Translations under genes and position numbers: made by a program | Notes under the pieces: generated by a model | What the model saw: only the letters and a program-made list of their open reading frames with translations | Told to the model about the DNA's origin: nothing | Database searches by the model: none | In this document: in pieces, positions 40,852 through 49,900 of the stretch | Layout of the letters: each line of letters begins with the position of its first letter | How positions within the stretch are numbered: the first letter of the stretch is position 1 | Assembly (NCBI GenBank): GCA_016713365.1 | Contig: JADJPG010000042.1 | Span: 9,694-73,693, forward strand | From: Verrucomicrobiota bacterium | GTDB lineage: Bacteria; Verrucomicrobiota; Verrucomicrobiia; Limisphaerales; JADJPG01 | DNA length: 64,000 bases | Direction of reading: 5' to 3'

Positions 40852-40856
40852 GGTTC

Positions 40857-40937
40857 AACCACGGATAAACACGGCTGAAGGGTTGAAGAGTTCAGGGAGT
40901 TCGTGCCGCCTTTCGTGTTCTGGCGTGTTCCGCGGTT
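40857..40937. repeat. Imperfect inverted repeat in the nuoH-nuoJ spacer
   Basis: Left arm AACCACGGATAAACACG at 40857-40873; the right arm 40924-40937, read on the other strand, is AACCGCGGAACACG. The arms agree except for one substitution and a small gap. It lies where nuoI would be expected. It looks like a short non-coding repeat, possibly multi-copy. Confidence 0.55.
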
Positions 40938-40977
40938 AACCGTTTCAACTCCGGGTCCATCGAGTCTTGGTTAACTC

Positions 40978-41478
40978 ATGACTCTCCCCTTCGCCATCAT
41001 CGCGGGACTCACGGTCGGCAGCGCCATCGCGGCGATGTCGTTGCGCAACCTCGTTCACTGCGCGCTGAGCCTCGTCGTGACCTTCGCGGGACTGGCCGCG
41101 CTCTTTCTCCAGCTCAACGCGCAGTTCGTCGGCTTCGCGCAAGTCCTCGTCTACGTCGGCGCGGTCGCCATCCTGATCGTGTTCGCCATCCTGCTCACGC
41201 GCAGCGCCGAGCCCGGGCCGCCCGCTTCGATGACCACCGGCGCAGGCTGGGGCATTGGCATTGCCGTCGCAGCTTTCCTGGCGATGGCCGGAGCCGTCAC
41301 CTCCAGCGTCGTCATGCAACGAACCGCACCGCCGCCGTCCGACCTCACCGTTCGCGCCATTGGCCACAAGCTGATGACCGACTACGTGCTGCCGCTCGAA
41401 GTCATCGGCCTGCTGCTCACCGCCGCAATGATCGGCGCCGTCATCATCGCCATGCAGGAACGGAAGTCGAAACCATGA
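40978..41478 (+). CDS. nuoJ: NADH-quinone oxidoreductase subunit J
   Basis: A 166-aa membrane subunit with five predicted helices. It has the family core SLRNLVHCALSLVVTFAGLA and FVGFAQVLVYVGAVAILIVF. It overlaps nuoK by 4 nt (ATGA), so translation is coupled. Confidence 0.95.
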   Translation: MTLPFAIIAGLTVGSAIAAMSLRNLVHCALSLVVTFAGLAALFLQLNAQFVGFAQVLVYVGAVAILIVFAILLTRSAEPGPPASMTTGAGWGIGIAVAAFLAMAGAVTSSVVMQRTAPPPSDLTVRAIGHKLMTDYVLPLEVIGLLLTAAMIGAVIIAMQERKSKP

Positions 41479-41786
41479 CCCCTCTCCACCACTACCTCCT
41501 CCTCAGCGCGCTGCTCTTCTGCATCGGCCTGGTCGGCGCGCTCACGCGGCGCAACGCCATCCTCGTCCTGATCGGCATCGAGCTGATGCTCAACGCGGCG
41601 AACCTGAACTTCATCGCCTTCTGGCGCTACAGCCCGAACCCGGAGGCGTTGCACGGCGTGATGTTCGTCATCTTCGCCATCGCCATCGCCGCCGCCGAAG
41701 CCGCCGTCGGCCTCGCGCTCATCATCGCGATTTACCGCCACTACAAGACCACGAACCTCGATCAGGTCGACTCGATGAAGGGATGA
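41475..41786 (+). CDS. nuoK: NADH-quinone oxidoreductase subunit K
   Basis: A 103-aa subunit with three helices. It carries the conserved GALTRRNAILVLIGIELMLN and AANLNFIAF, with the membrane Glu in GIELML, and a second Glu in AAAEAAVGLAL. It overlaps nuoJ and nuoL by 4 nt each. Confidence 0.97.
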   Translation: MTPLHHYLLLSALLFCIGLVGALTRRNAILVLIGIELMLNAANLNFIAFWRYSPNPEALHGVMFVIFAIAIAAAEAAVGLALIIAIYRHYKTTNLDQVDSMKG

Positions 41787-44023
41787 ACTTGCTCGTTGAA
41801 TACCTCTGGCTGATTCCCGCGCTGCCGCTGCTGGCGGCGGGGTTGAGCGCGTTGATGAAACGTCCGTCGCGCACGGCGTCGGCGTCGCTCGCCATCGGGT
41901 CGATGGTGCTCGCGTTCTTCCTTTCCTGCGCCGGCTTAGTGAAGACGCTTGCGGACCCGGCGGTGCGGTTCACGCATAACTTCGACTGGTTCGTGCTCGG
42001 CGAGACGACCTTCAAGCTTGGCTGGGTGCTCGACCCGCTCACGGCAGCGATGCTCGTGATGATCACGTTCGTCGGCACGCTGATCTTCATCTTCAGCGTC
42101 GGCTACATGTCGCATGACGACAACTTCACGCGCTTCTTCACGTTCCTCTCGCTCTTCGCGGCGGCGATGCTCGGCCTCGTCATCGCGAACAATCTGCTCC
42201 TGCTCTTCATGTGCTGGGAGGTCGTTGGTCTCGCGAGTTATCTGCTCATCGGGTTCTGGTTCCATAAACCGAGCGCGGCGGCGGCGGCGAAGAAAGCCTT
42301 CATCACCACGCGCATCGGCGACGTATTTTTCTTCCTCGGCATCCTCTGGCTCAGCGCGGAGACGGGCACGCTGCTCTTCTACACGACTGATGGCACGGGC
42401 TGCATGGAGCAAACCGCGCTCGCCAAGCTCGTCGCGCAATCGACCTGGATCGGCATGGGCCTAAGCACGGCGATTGGGCTGCTGCTCTTCTGCGGTGCGA
42501 TCGGCAAGTCCGGCCAGGTGCCGTTGCACGTCTGGCTGCCGGACGCGATGGAAGGCCCGACACCCGTCAGCGCGCTCATCCACGCCGCGACGATGGTGGC
42601 GGCGGGCGTATTTCTCATCGCGCGTGTCTATCCGCTGATGTCCGCCACGCCAGAGTCGGTCGCCTACGCATCGCCCCCAGCCCAAGTCGCCGTGGCGCAC
42701 GCTGGTGAGAAGCCGGCAGCTGCGCAGCCGAAGTTCACGGAAGTCGCGCTCAACGCCGAGGCGAAGTCGGGTGCTGCCAAAGCTGAAGAAGATCATTCCG
42801 CGCATCAATTGCCGCCGGCCACAACGGCGCTGCAAGTCGTCACCTGGATCGGCGCCATCACCGCGTTGTTCGCTGCGCTCGTCGCCGTGGCGCAGACGGA
42901 CATCAAACGCATCCTCGCCTACTCGACGGTGTCTCAGCTCGGTTTCATGTTCATGGGCCTCGGCATGGGCGGCGTCGCGGTCGGGATGTTCCATCTGCTC
43001 ACGCACGCGTTCTTCAAGGCGCTACTCTTCCTCGGTTCCGGCTCGGTCATCCACGGTTGCCACGAGGAGCAGGACATCCGGCGCATGGGCGGCTTGCGCA
43101 ACTTGATGCCCGTGACCTTCGCGACGTATGCCATCGGCATGTTGGCGCTCGCGGGATTCCCGCTGCTGTTCTCCGGCTTCTGGAGCAAGGACGAAATCCT
43201 GCACGCCGCGTGGCTGTGGGAGCCGAGCAAGTGGCCGTTCCTGATGGGCCTGTGCGGCGCGTTCCTCACCGCCTTCTACATGACGCGGCAAATGTGGTAC
43301 GTGTTTTTTGCACCACGTAGCAGCGGACGTGAGTCAGCTCATTCTCATTCCCACGGACACCATGAAGATCAGAGCCGACTCACGTCGGCTGCTACAGAAC
43401 CGCACGAATCGCCGCCCGTGATGACCATCCCGCTCGGCATTTTGGCGACGTGCGCGATCTTCCTCAGCATCTTCGGCACGCCGGTCTGGCCGTGGTTCCA
43501 CAGCTATCTCAGCGGCCAAGTCGTTCACTTCACGCCGGCCATCGAACTTGGTACCGTGGCCGTAATGCTTGTTTCCGCCGTCATCTCAGTGGGTGGTATC
43601 TGGCTCGGCTGGACTTATTACTCACGTCGCGGCCCGAAGACCGCGGACGAACTCGACCCGCTCGAGAAACTTCAACCCGCCGCCTTCGCCACCCTGCGCG
43701 GGAAATTCTACATCGACGAGCTCTACGAGATGTCCGTCATTGCATGGAACGCCGCCTGTGCTCGCGCTTCGCGCTGGCTGGATGACGTAGTGTGGGACGG
43801 TGCGGTGCGCCTCGTCACGCTCGTCACGCTGATCTTCTCCTGGGCGAACCGGCTCATCGACGAGTTCGTGGTGAACCTCGGCTTCGACAAAAGCTGCGGA
43901 GGATTCCAGAGCGGCGCCCGGTTGCTCTCGCTTTGGCAAAACGGCCAGGTGCAACGTTACTTGCGGGTCATCGCGCTGGGCCTGACGATTGGCGCGCTCT
44001 TCTTCATCTGGGGGTGCAAATGA
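41783..44023 (+). CDS. nuoL: NADH-quinone oxidoreductase subunit L
   Basis: A 746-aa antiporter-like proton-pumping subunit. Hallmarks: LLLFMCWEVVGLASYLLIGF, the core GKSGQVPLHVWLPDAMEGPT and PVSALIHAATMVAAGVFLIA, and lysine-bearing VAQTDIKRILAYSTVSQLG. It is longer than E. coli NuoL (613 aa) because of an Ala-rich insert (about 290-350) and a His-rich loop at 512-538 (SAHSHSHGHHEDQS). That loop is encoded by a palindromic repeat pair (43317-43395). The C-terminal amphipathic-helix region is present. It overlaps nuoM by 4 nt. Confidence 0.96.
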   Translation: MNLLVEYLWLIPALPLLAAGLSALMKRPSRTASASLAIGSMVLAFFLSCAGLVKTLADPAVRFTHNFDWFVLGETTFKLGWVLDPLTAAMLVMITFVGTLIFIFSVGYMSHDDNFTRFFTFLSLFAAAMLGLVIANNLLLLFMCWEVVGLASYLLIGFWFHKPSAAAAAKKAFITTRIGDVFFFLGILWLSAETGTLLFYTTDGTGCMEQTALAKLVAQSTWIGMGLSTAIGLLLFCGAIGKSGQVPLHVWLPDAMEGPTPVSALIHAATMVAAGVFLIARVYPLMSATPESVAYASPPAQVAVAHAGEKPAAAQPKFTEVALNAEAKSGAAKAEEDHSAHQLPPATTALQVVTWIGAITALFAALVAVAQTDIKRILAYSTVSQLGFMFMGLGMGGVAVGMFHLLTHAFFKALLFLGSGSVIHGCHEEQDIRRMGGLRNLMPVTFATYAIGMLALAGFPLLFSGFWSKDEILHAAWLWEPSKWPFLMGLCGAFLTAFYMTRQMWYVFFAPRSSGRESAHSHSHGHHEDQSRLTSAATEPHESPPVMTIPLGILATCAIFLSIFGTPVWPWFHSYLSGQVVHFTPAIELGTVAVMLVSAVISVGGIWLGWTYYSRRGPKTADELDPLEKLQPAAFATLRGKFYIDELYEMSVIAWNAACARASRWLDDVVWDGAVRLVTLVTLIFSWANRLIDEFVVNLGFDKSCGGFQSGARLLSLWQNGQVQRYLRVIALGLTIGALFFIWGCK
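43317..43395 (+). repeat. REP-pair (REPIN-like) element inside nuoL
   Basis: Two 24-nt arms, 43317-43340 and 43372-43395, in inverted orientation, agreeing at 22 of 24 positions. Each arm begins with GTAG and folds into its own hairpin: the right arm, read on the - strand, has stem AGCCGAC / GTCGGCT and loop GTGA. The left arm has one G-A mismatch at the fourth pair. The GTAG head plus a small palindrome is the known signature of REP sequences moved by RAYT (REP-associated tyrosine transposase). It keeps the nuoL frame open. Confidence 0.85.
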
Positions 44024-45639
44024 ACAGCCTGCCGCTTCTCACCATTCTGACGCTCACGCCGCTGGTCGGAGCTGCCATCATTGCCGGGTTGGATTCGAAG
44101 CAGCGCTCGCTCGCGCGGGGGCTCGGCCTTTTCTTCAACGCGCTGGCGCTCGGAGTGGTGGCGTTGGTGTGGTCGAAGTTCAATTCGGCCTCGGGCGAGA
44201 TCCAGTTCGTCGAACGCTATGGCTGGATACCGTCGGTCGGCGTCGAGTATTTCCTCGGCATCGATGGAATGGGTTTGCTGATGGTGCTGCTCACGGCGCT
44301 CATCGTTCCGTTTGGACTTCTCGCCTCTGGTAGCAGCCGACGTGAGTCGGCTCATTCTAGTTCCGAAGATCAGAGCGGACGCACGTCCGCTGCTACAAGT
44401 GACGCGGGCTCGCCCGCCTTCGTCTCTCTGTTGCTCTTCCTGCAAGCTGGTTTGTTTGGTGCGTTCACTGCGCTGAATTTCATCCACTGGTTTCTCTTCT
44501 ACGAACTCACGCTGGTGCCAGCGTATTTCCTGATCAAGCTCTGGGGTGGTTCGCAGCGTTCCTCGGCGGCGAACCAGTTCTTCATCTACACGATGGTCGG
44601 AAGCGTGGCACTGCTGCTCTCGATGCTTGCGGTCTATCTCGTCTCGGGCAGCTTCGACCTGATCAAGCTGGCGGAGATGGGACGCTCCGGCGAACTTGCG
44701 TCACTCTTCAACGTCCGCATCGGCGGCTGGTACGACCTCTCGCCGCGCACGCTGTCGCTGGTGATTTTCTTCGGCGCGTTCCTGGGCTTCGCGGTGAAAG
44801 TGCCGGTCTGGCCGTTCCACACCTGGCTGCCCGCGACGTATTCCGAAGCGCCCACGGGCGTGTCGATGGTGCTCACCGGCGTGATGTCGAAGATGGGCGT
44901 CTACGGCTTCCTGCGCATCCTGCTCCCGATCTTCCCGAACGAGATGCAGATCATGCTCACGCCGTTGCTCTGGCTGGCGGTGGCGACGATCGTCTTCAGT
45001 GCGTGGGCGGCGATGATGCAGAAGGACCTTAAACGCATCGTGGCCTATTCCTCGATCAACCATCTCGGTTACTGCCTGCTCGGCGTGTTCGCGGTCGCGA
45101 GCTTCACCGGGAGCGATCCGAAATGGACCACCGAGAAAGCTGCGGCTCTGAACGGCGTGATCGTCCAGATGTTCAATCACGGCATCACGGCGTCCGCGTT
45201 ATTCTACTTCGTCGGACTGATCGAACAGCGTGCCGGGCGTCGCGGACTCGATGACTTCGGCGGCTTGCGCAAGGTCGCGCCGGTCTTCTGCGGATTGATG
45301 GGCATCGCGTTGTTCGCGTCGCTTGGATTGCCCGGCCTGAACGGTTTCATCGGCGAGTTTCTGATCTTCAAGGGCGTCTTCCCGCTGGCGAAATGGGCGG
45401 CAGCGTTCTCGGCGATCGGTCTGCTGGTGACGGCGATTTTCCTCCTCACCATTCTGCAACGCGTCTGGAGCGGGCCGCTGGCAGAGCAGGGGAAAAGCTT
45501 CCCGGATTTGACGCTGAAGGAACGACTCATTGTGCTGCCGGCGATCGTGCTGATGTTCGCGCTCGGCATCTGGCCGCAGCTGCTCCTGAAGGTGATCAAC
45601 CCGACTGTGGTTCGGGTGGTCGACTCGATGAAGATGTAG
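44020..45639 (+). CDS. nuoM: NADH-quinone oxidoreductase subunit M
   Basis: A 539-aa antiporter-like subunit. The start at 44020 overlaps nuoL as ATGA; the longer frame from 43792 is rejected. Hallmarks: FLGIDGMGLLMVLLTALIVP, VKVPVWPFHTWLPATYSEAP and TGVSMVLTGVMSKMGVYGFL, AMMQKDLKRIVAYSSINHLG, LPGLNGFIGEFLIF. Compared with E. coli NuoM (509 aa) it has an extra loop at residues 104-126 (SSRRESAHSSSEDQSGRTSA), encoded by a palindromic repeat pair. There is no nuoN after it; a response regulator converges 15 bp later. Confidence 0.96.
   Translation: MNSLPLLTILTLTPLVGAAIIAGLDSKQRSLARGLGLFFNALALGVVALVWSKFNSASGEIQFVERYGWIPSVGVEYFLGIDGMGLLMVLLTALIVPFGLLASGSSRRESAHSSSEDQSGRTSAATSDAGSPAFVSLLLFLQAGLFGAFTALNFIHWFLFYELTLVPAYFLIKLWGGSQRSSAANQFFIYTMVGSVALLLSMLAVYLVSGSFDLIKLAEMGRSGELASLFNVRIGGWYDLSPRTLSLVIFFGAFLGFAVKVPVWPFHTWLPATYSEAPTGVSMVLTGVMSKMGVYGFLRILLPIFPNEMQIMLTPLLWLAVATIVFSAWAAMMQKDLKRIVAYSSINHLGYCLLGVFAVASFTGSDPKWTTEKAAALNGVIVQMFNHGITASALFYFVGLIEQRAGRRGLDDFGGLRKVAPVFCGLMGIALFASLGLPGLNGFIGEFLIFKGVFPLAKWAAAFSAIGLLVTAIFLLTILQRVWSGPLAEQGKSFPDLTLKERLIVLPAIVLMFALGIWPQLLLKVINPTVVRVVDSMKM
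44330..44396 (+). repeat. REP-pair (REPIN-like) element inside nuoM
   Basis: Arms 44330-44353 and 44373-44396 in inverted orientation agree at 21 of 24 positions and match the nuoL element in GTAG head, arm length and orientation. The left arm is a perfect AGCCGAC / GTCGGCT hairpin. The right arm, read on the - strand, is a perfect AGCGGAC / GTCCGCT hairpin with loop GTGC. The fourth pair is C-G in one and G-C in the other, a compensatory change. The spacing is 12 nt shorter than in nuoL, so the frame stays open. Confidence 0.87.
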
Positions 45640-45654
45640 TCGCTGCGGCGCGGG

Positions 45655-46317
45655 TCAGCGGCGGTTGGAGAGGACTTCCAGTGCGCGAATGGTGGCGGCG
45701 TTTCGTCCCTCGACGCCAAGCTTCTGAAAGACGCTTCCCATGTGCTGCTTCACCGTCTTTTCGCTCATCTCCAGAATTGCGGCGACGTCGGCGTTGCTCT
45801 TGCCTTGCGCGACCCAGAGCAGGACATCCGCTTCGCGACCGGTGAGATTGAGCTCGCGCTGGAGCGGGCCGGGTGAGCTGAAGTCCGGATTGAACCCTCC
45901 ACCGCCAGACTGCGCGGCTTCTTCGAGACGTTCTTCAACCGCTTCGGCGCGAGCGAGGCGGGCGTGGACGGCGGCGAGCAGATCTTCGCGGATGACCGGC
46001 TTCGTCAAGTAATCGTCGGCGCCGAAATTCATGCCGACGCGGATGTCGGATTTGTCGCCCTTGGCGGTGAGGAAGATGAACGGCGTGGTGGCGAATTCCT
46101 TGATGGCGCGCAGCGATTGCACGACGCCGTAGCCGTCCATCTCCGGCATCATAACGTCACAGATAACAACATCCGGGCGTTCCTTCTTGGCGGTTTCCAC
46201 GCCCACGGCGCCGTTCTCGGCGGTGACGACCTTGAAGCCTTCCATCTCCAGCAGCAGCGCGATGTTCCGGCGCATGGGTGCCTGGTCTTCGATGATTAAA
46301 ATCTTTTTGGCGCTCAT
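45655..46317 (-). CDS. Response regulator with LuxR-type helix-turn-helix
   Basis: A 220-aa two-component regulator. The receiver domain (about 2-120) has acidic IIEDQAP, phospho-acceptor Asp in VVICDVMMPEMDGYG, TAKGD and YLTKP. The LuxR/GerE DNA-binding domain at about 150-210 has LTGREADVLLWVAQGKSNAD and MSEKTVKQHMGSVFQKLGVE. ATG 46317 (MSAKKILIIEDQAPM) is the start; the longer frame up to 46722 is antisense to the globin gene. Its likely partner is the sensor kinase at 46949-50068, separated by the globin gene. Confidence 0.93.
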   Translation of the reverse strand: MSAKKILIIEDQAPMRRNIALLLEMEGFKVVTAENGAVGVETAKKERPDVVICDVMMPEMDGYGVVQSLRAIKEFATTPFIFLTAKGDKSDIRVGMNFGADDYLTKPVIREDLLAAVHARLARAEAVEERLEEAAQSGGGGFNPDFSSPGPLQRELNLTGREADVLLWVAQGKSNADVAAILEMSEKTVKQHMGSVFQKLGVEGRNAATIRALEVLSNRR

Positions 46318-46363
46318 AGGTTTCGGGTGCGCTGATTGAGGCACAGGCGGCGGAGCTTGGCCA

Positions 46364-46414
46364 TCCAACAATGGTCGGAGGCAGCGGTCCGGCGGAACTC
46401 CGACCAAAGTCGGA
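46364..46414. repeat. Inverted pair of short hairpins (TCCGAC family)
   Basis: Hairpin 1 at 46364-46379 (TCCAACAATGGTCGGA, one mismatch) and hairpin 2 at 46399-46414 (TCCGACCAAAGTCGGA) face each other with 19 nt between. Hairpin 2 is identical to 50125-50140 on the other strand. It sits in the divergent spacer between the response regulator and the globin. Confidence 0.7.
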
Positions 46415-46452
46415 TCGCGAGGATCCGCATCGCCCCGTAGTGTCATCTTCAC

Positions 46453-46911
46453 ATGACTGCTGATCAGATTCATCTGCTGCGACGATCGTTTGGCCGGGTT
46501 GAGCAACAATCCCAGGTCGCTGCGCTGATTTTTTATCGCCGTTTGTTCGAGCTGGATCCCAGCTTGAGGCCGCTGTTCAAGAGCGACATTGAAACGCAGG
46601 CGGCGAAGTTGATGGACATGCTGGGGCTGGCGTTGAGTTTGACGAGCTGTCCCGGTGCTCTCGAGACGGAGCTGATCGAGTCCGGCGCCCGCCATGCCGG
46701 CTACGGCGCGCGGGATGAGCATTACGTGACGGTGGGTCAGGCGATGGTCACGATGCTTGAAGAGTCCCTCGGCGATGAGTTCACGCCAGCAACAAGAGAG
46801 GCGTGGATCGCCTTCTACACATTTGCTTCCGAGACCATGAAACGCGGCGCGGCCCAGGCGTCGTTGATTTCAGGGAGCGCCTCCCCTCCGTCGCCAGAAG
46901 CGAGGAAGTAG
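46453..46911 (+). CDS. Single-domain bacterial globin
   Basis: A 152-aa haemoglobin-like protein of the Vitreoscilla type. Seen: TADQIHLLRRSFGRVEQQSQ, AALIFYRRLFELDPSLRPLF, proximal His in GARHAGYGARDEHY, VGQAMVTMLEESLGDEFTPA, and Trp in REAWIAFYTFASETM. Such globins bind O2 or NO and may detoxify NO or deliver O2. The gene is divergent from the response regulator and convergent with the sensor kinase, so an oxygen- or NO-linked circuit is plausible. Confidence 0.92.
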   Translation: MTADQIHLLRRSFGRVEQQSQVAALIFYRRLFELDPSLRPLFKSDIETQAAKLMDMLGLALSLTSCPGALETELIESGARHAGYGARDEHYVTVGQAMVTMLEESLGDEFTPATREAWIAFYTFASETMKRGAAQASLISGSASPPSPEARK

Positions 46912-46948
46912 TCTGACCTGCACGACATTCTCGTCGGTGAACCGCTGG

Positions 46949-49900
46949 CTACGGCGTCTCGAAGAGCGGAAGTCGCACGGTAAAGGTGGTGCCTTCGCCT
47001 TCCCGTGAGACGAAGGAGATTTCCCCGCGGTGCAAATCCACGCAACGCTTCACGATCATCAGGCCGAGACCCGTGCCCGAGATTTGTCCCACGTTTGATG
47101 CGCGGTGGAAGGCCTCGAAAAGGCGGGCGTGGTCGGCTTCCGGGATTCCAATGCCGCGATCCTGAATCGAAAACACCGCGTGCGAGGCGTCGCGTTGGAC
47201 GGAGAAGGTGACTTCGCTTCCGTCGGGGGAATACTTCACGGCGTTCGCCAGCAAGTTGGAGAAGATGTGGCGCAGCAGGCTTTCATCGGCCATCGCTCCA
47301 GCGAGGTTGCCTTCCGCGTGGAATCGAACCGGGCATCGACGGTTGGTGGCGGAATGCGTTTCGTCCACGAGCTTGCCCCCGAGCGTGGCGAGATCGATGG
47401 GCGCCGCCTTGAACGTGATTTTTCCGGCCTCGACGCGCCAGAGCAACAGCACCTGTTCCATCAGGCCCGACATGCGCAGCGTGGAGGAATAGATGTCTTC
47501 GAGCAGTTCCTTGAGCTTCTCCGGCGAGAGGCGATCGAGGTAATTCCGCAGGAGTTCCACGGCGCTCATCGTGATGCCGAGCGGCGTGCGGAACTCGTGC
47601 GAAACGAGGGACACGAATCGGCTCTTCAGTTCGCCCAGTTCGCGCTCGGTGTTCAACGCGCGGAGGATGTCTTGCTCGGCTTGCTTGCGGGTCGAGATGT
47701 CGATGCCGACCGAGAGAGTGTGGGGTTCGCCATCGATTTGAATCACCTCGCCCGACACCAGCAGTGTGACGACTTTTCCAGACTTGGTCAGCAAGCGATG
47801 CTCGCGATCGCGAACGGAGCTGTGCTTACGCAGGAGTTCCACGAATTCGACGCGCTGCTGCGGTTCGGCGTAGAGATTGAGGTCCTTCGCCAGGCGGCCA
47901 ATGACTTCAGCCTCGGTGTATTCGAAGGCGCTGAGGAACGCGGGATTCGCGGCGATGAACTTTCCGTCGGCGAGGCGGGTCAACGTCATCATCGCGGGAT
48001 TGGCGTCGAAGGTTCTGCGCAGCCGTTGCTCGGACTGGCGCAGGCGCTGTTCGCTCTCGGCCAGCGCCGCCTCGGAACGTTTGCGTTCGATCACCAGTGC
48101 CGTCTGCTCGGCGACGTAGGTGAGAATCTGTTTCTCCTCCTCGCTGTAAGCCCGTGGATTGTCGTAGTCCTGCACGGCCATCACGCCGATGGCTTTGCCG
48201 CGTACGATCAACGGCACGCCGAGCCAGACGGCGGACGGAGTGCCGGACACGAAATGCCACGGGTTCGCCGGGTCGGTCATGGAATTGCGATCCGCGAGCA
48301 GGGACTGGCCGGTGGAAAGGATGTAGCCGGCGAGACCGCCCGAAACTTTGCGCGGCTGCGGCCAGGGATCTTTCTGATCGACGTGATACGCGTAGGCGTG
48401 GAGGTCGCTCACTGGATCGTGCAGAAGCAGGAAGAAATTGTCCGCCGGCATCAGGCTCTTCACGATGCGATGAATGCTCTGGTAAAGGCTCTTCAAGTCC
48501 TCCGCGGTATGGACTGCCTCGGAGATGCCGAAGGCGGCATGTTGCACGCGCTCGCTGCGCTTGCGATCCTCCACTTCGCGCTGGAGCACGTCATTCGCTT
48601 TGCGCAGCTGGGTGGTGCGTTGGTTCACCTGACGTCGCAGCATGACAATCCAGCCCACGCCGAACGCGAACAGGGTGCTGATGATTCCGACGGTCCGCCA
48701 GAAACGTTGCTGGGCGACGAGGGGTGATTCGCCGAACGATCGCGCGTCGGCGGCTTCGCGCAGTCGGAGCAGATAGGGCGGGTCGGTGGGCGAGGGCAGC
48801 ACAATCCCGGTCAGCTCCACGTGATCGTCTGTTTTGAGAAACGTCAGCTGTCCGCCACGGCTGGATTCGAGCACGGCCTGAAATTCGCCGTCGTCATCTT
48901 CAAGCCGGAGTGTCTCGGCGGCGATTTTGTTGACGGTGGTCTGGACGCGTGAGAGCAGGCGGCCGGAGATCCGAACCAGATCGTGCGCCGCGCTGCCGCT
49001 GAGCATCTCGCTGGAGACGATGACGCGTGGTTCCGGCGGCGTGTTGGTGCCAAGCGTTCGGAAGGAAGAGAAGCTGAGCGAAAGATGCGGTTTGGTCCGC
49101 AGGGGGGACCCGACGACTTCCACGGCGTCGCCGGGGACCAGTTTGGGAATCCTGCGCGGGATCAATTCGAGACGCTCGGGATCGGCGGAGCCTGCGCCAT
49201 AAGGTTGCAGAAAACTCGCGCGCAGCCCGACGCCGCTGCTGCGCAGGAAGACGGCGTCCTCCTCGACCTTCAACACGGTGGCGCTCACGCGCACGCGGTC
49301 GGCGCTGTTTGAACCGGTGGCGCGCAACTGGCGGGCATCGACCAGCGGCGCGGCGAACAGCGCGTTGGTGCCCGTTCGCAGGACGGTGATGAACTGGGGC
49401 GAGGGCGATCGAATGGCGCGATAGCCGCGGCCGATGTTCGCGGCGCCAATCTTCAGTTTCGCGCCCCACCAGTTGGTCAGCGGAATGTCGCCCCGCCAGT
49501 CCTGAATCGAGGCGACAGCCCAGCCCAGTTCATCGGTGAGGTGGATCATGAGCGTTTCGCCATCGAGGCGCGCCTGCATTACGACGCCTTCCACTTCGAC
49601 CCACTGGCGGTCGTTGATGCCATTCAAGGCGCCAATCAGCCACGGCCGCGCGGGTTCGGGAAGTTTGCCCGGACCGAGAACGGTCAGTTTGCTCGCGGTG
49701 AGCGTGGTTTCGGAATTGGTTGAGGTGAATCGAATCTTTGCCTCGACCTCGACGAGATCGGCGAGACGGGGGACAGCGGCTCGCGACGGCAGGCGAACGA
49801 CGACGCCAGTCGATCCGTCCTGCACGCCAATCGCTGCGCGCTGGTCGATGTAGATCACCGTTCCTTGAAAGCGCGCCGGGACGTCGTTGGTTTGCGCTGG

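Noticed and set aside
43317..44396. nuoL/nuoM repeats as one transposon with terminal inverted repeats
   Set aside because: Each element has its own facing arms, and between the two lies conserved nuoL and nuoM coding sequence; no transposase is present.
45655..46722. N-terminal extension of the response regulator (to 46722)
   Set aside because: The extra 135 residues are antisense to the globin gene and have no domain; the receiver domain starts exactly at ATG 46317.
47105..48727. 540-aa + strand open frame over the sensor kinase
   Set aside because: Antisense to GAF, PAS and kinase motifs; no own motifs.
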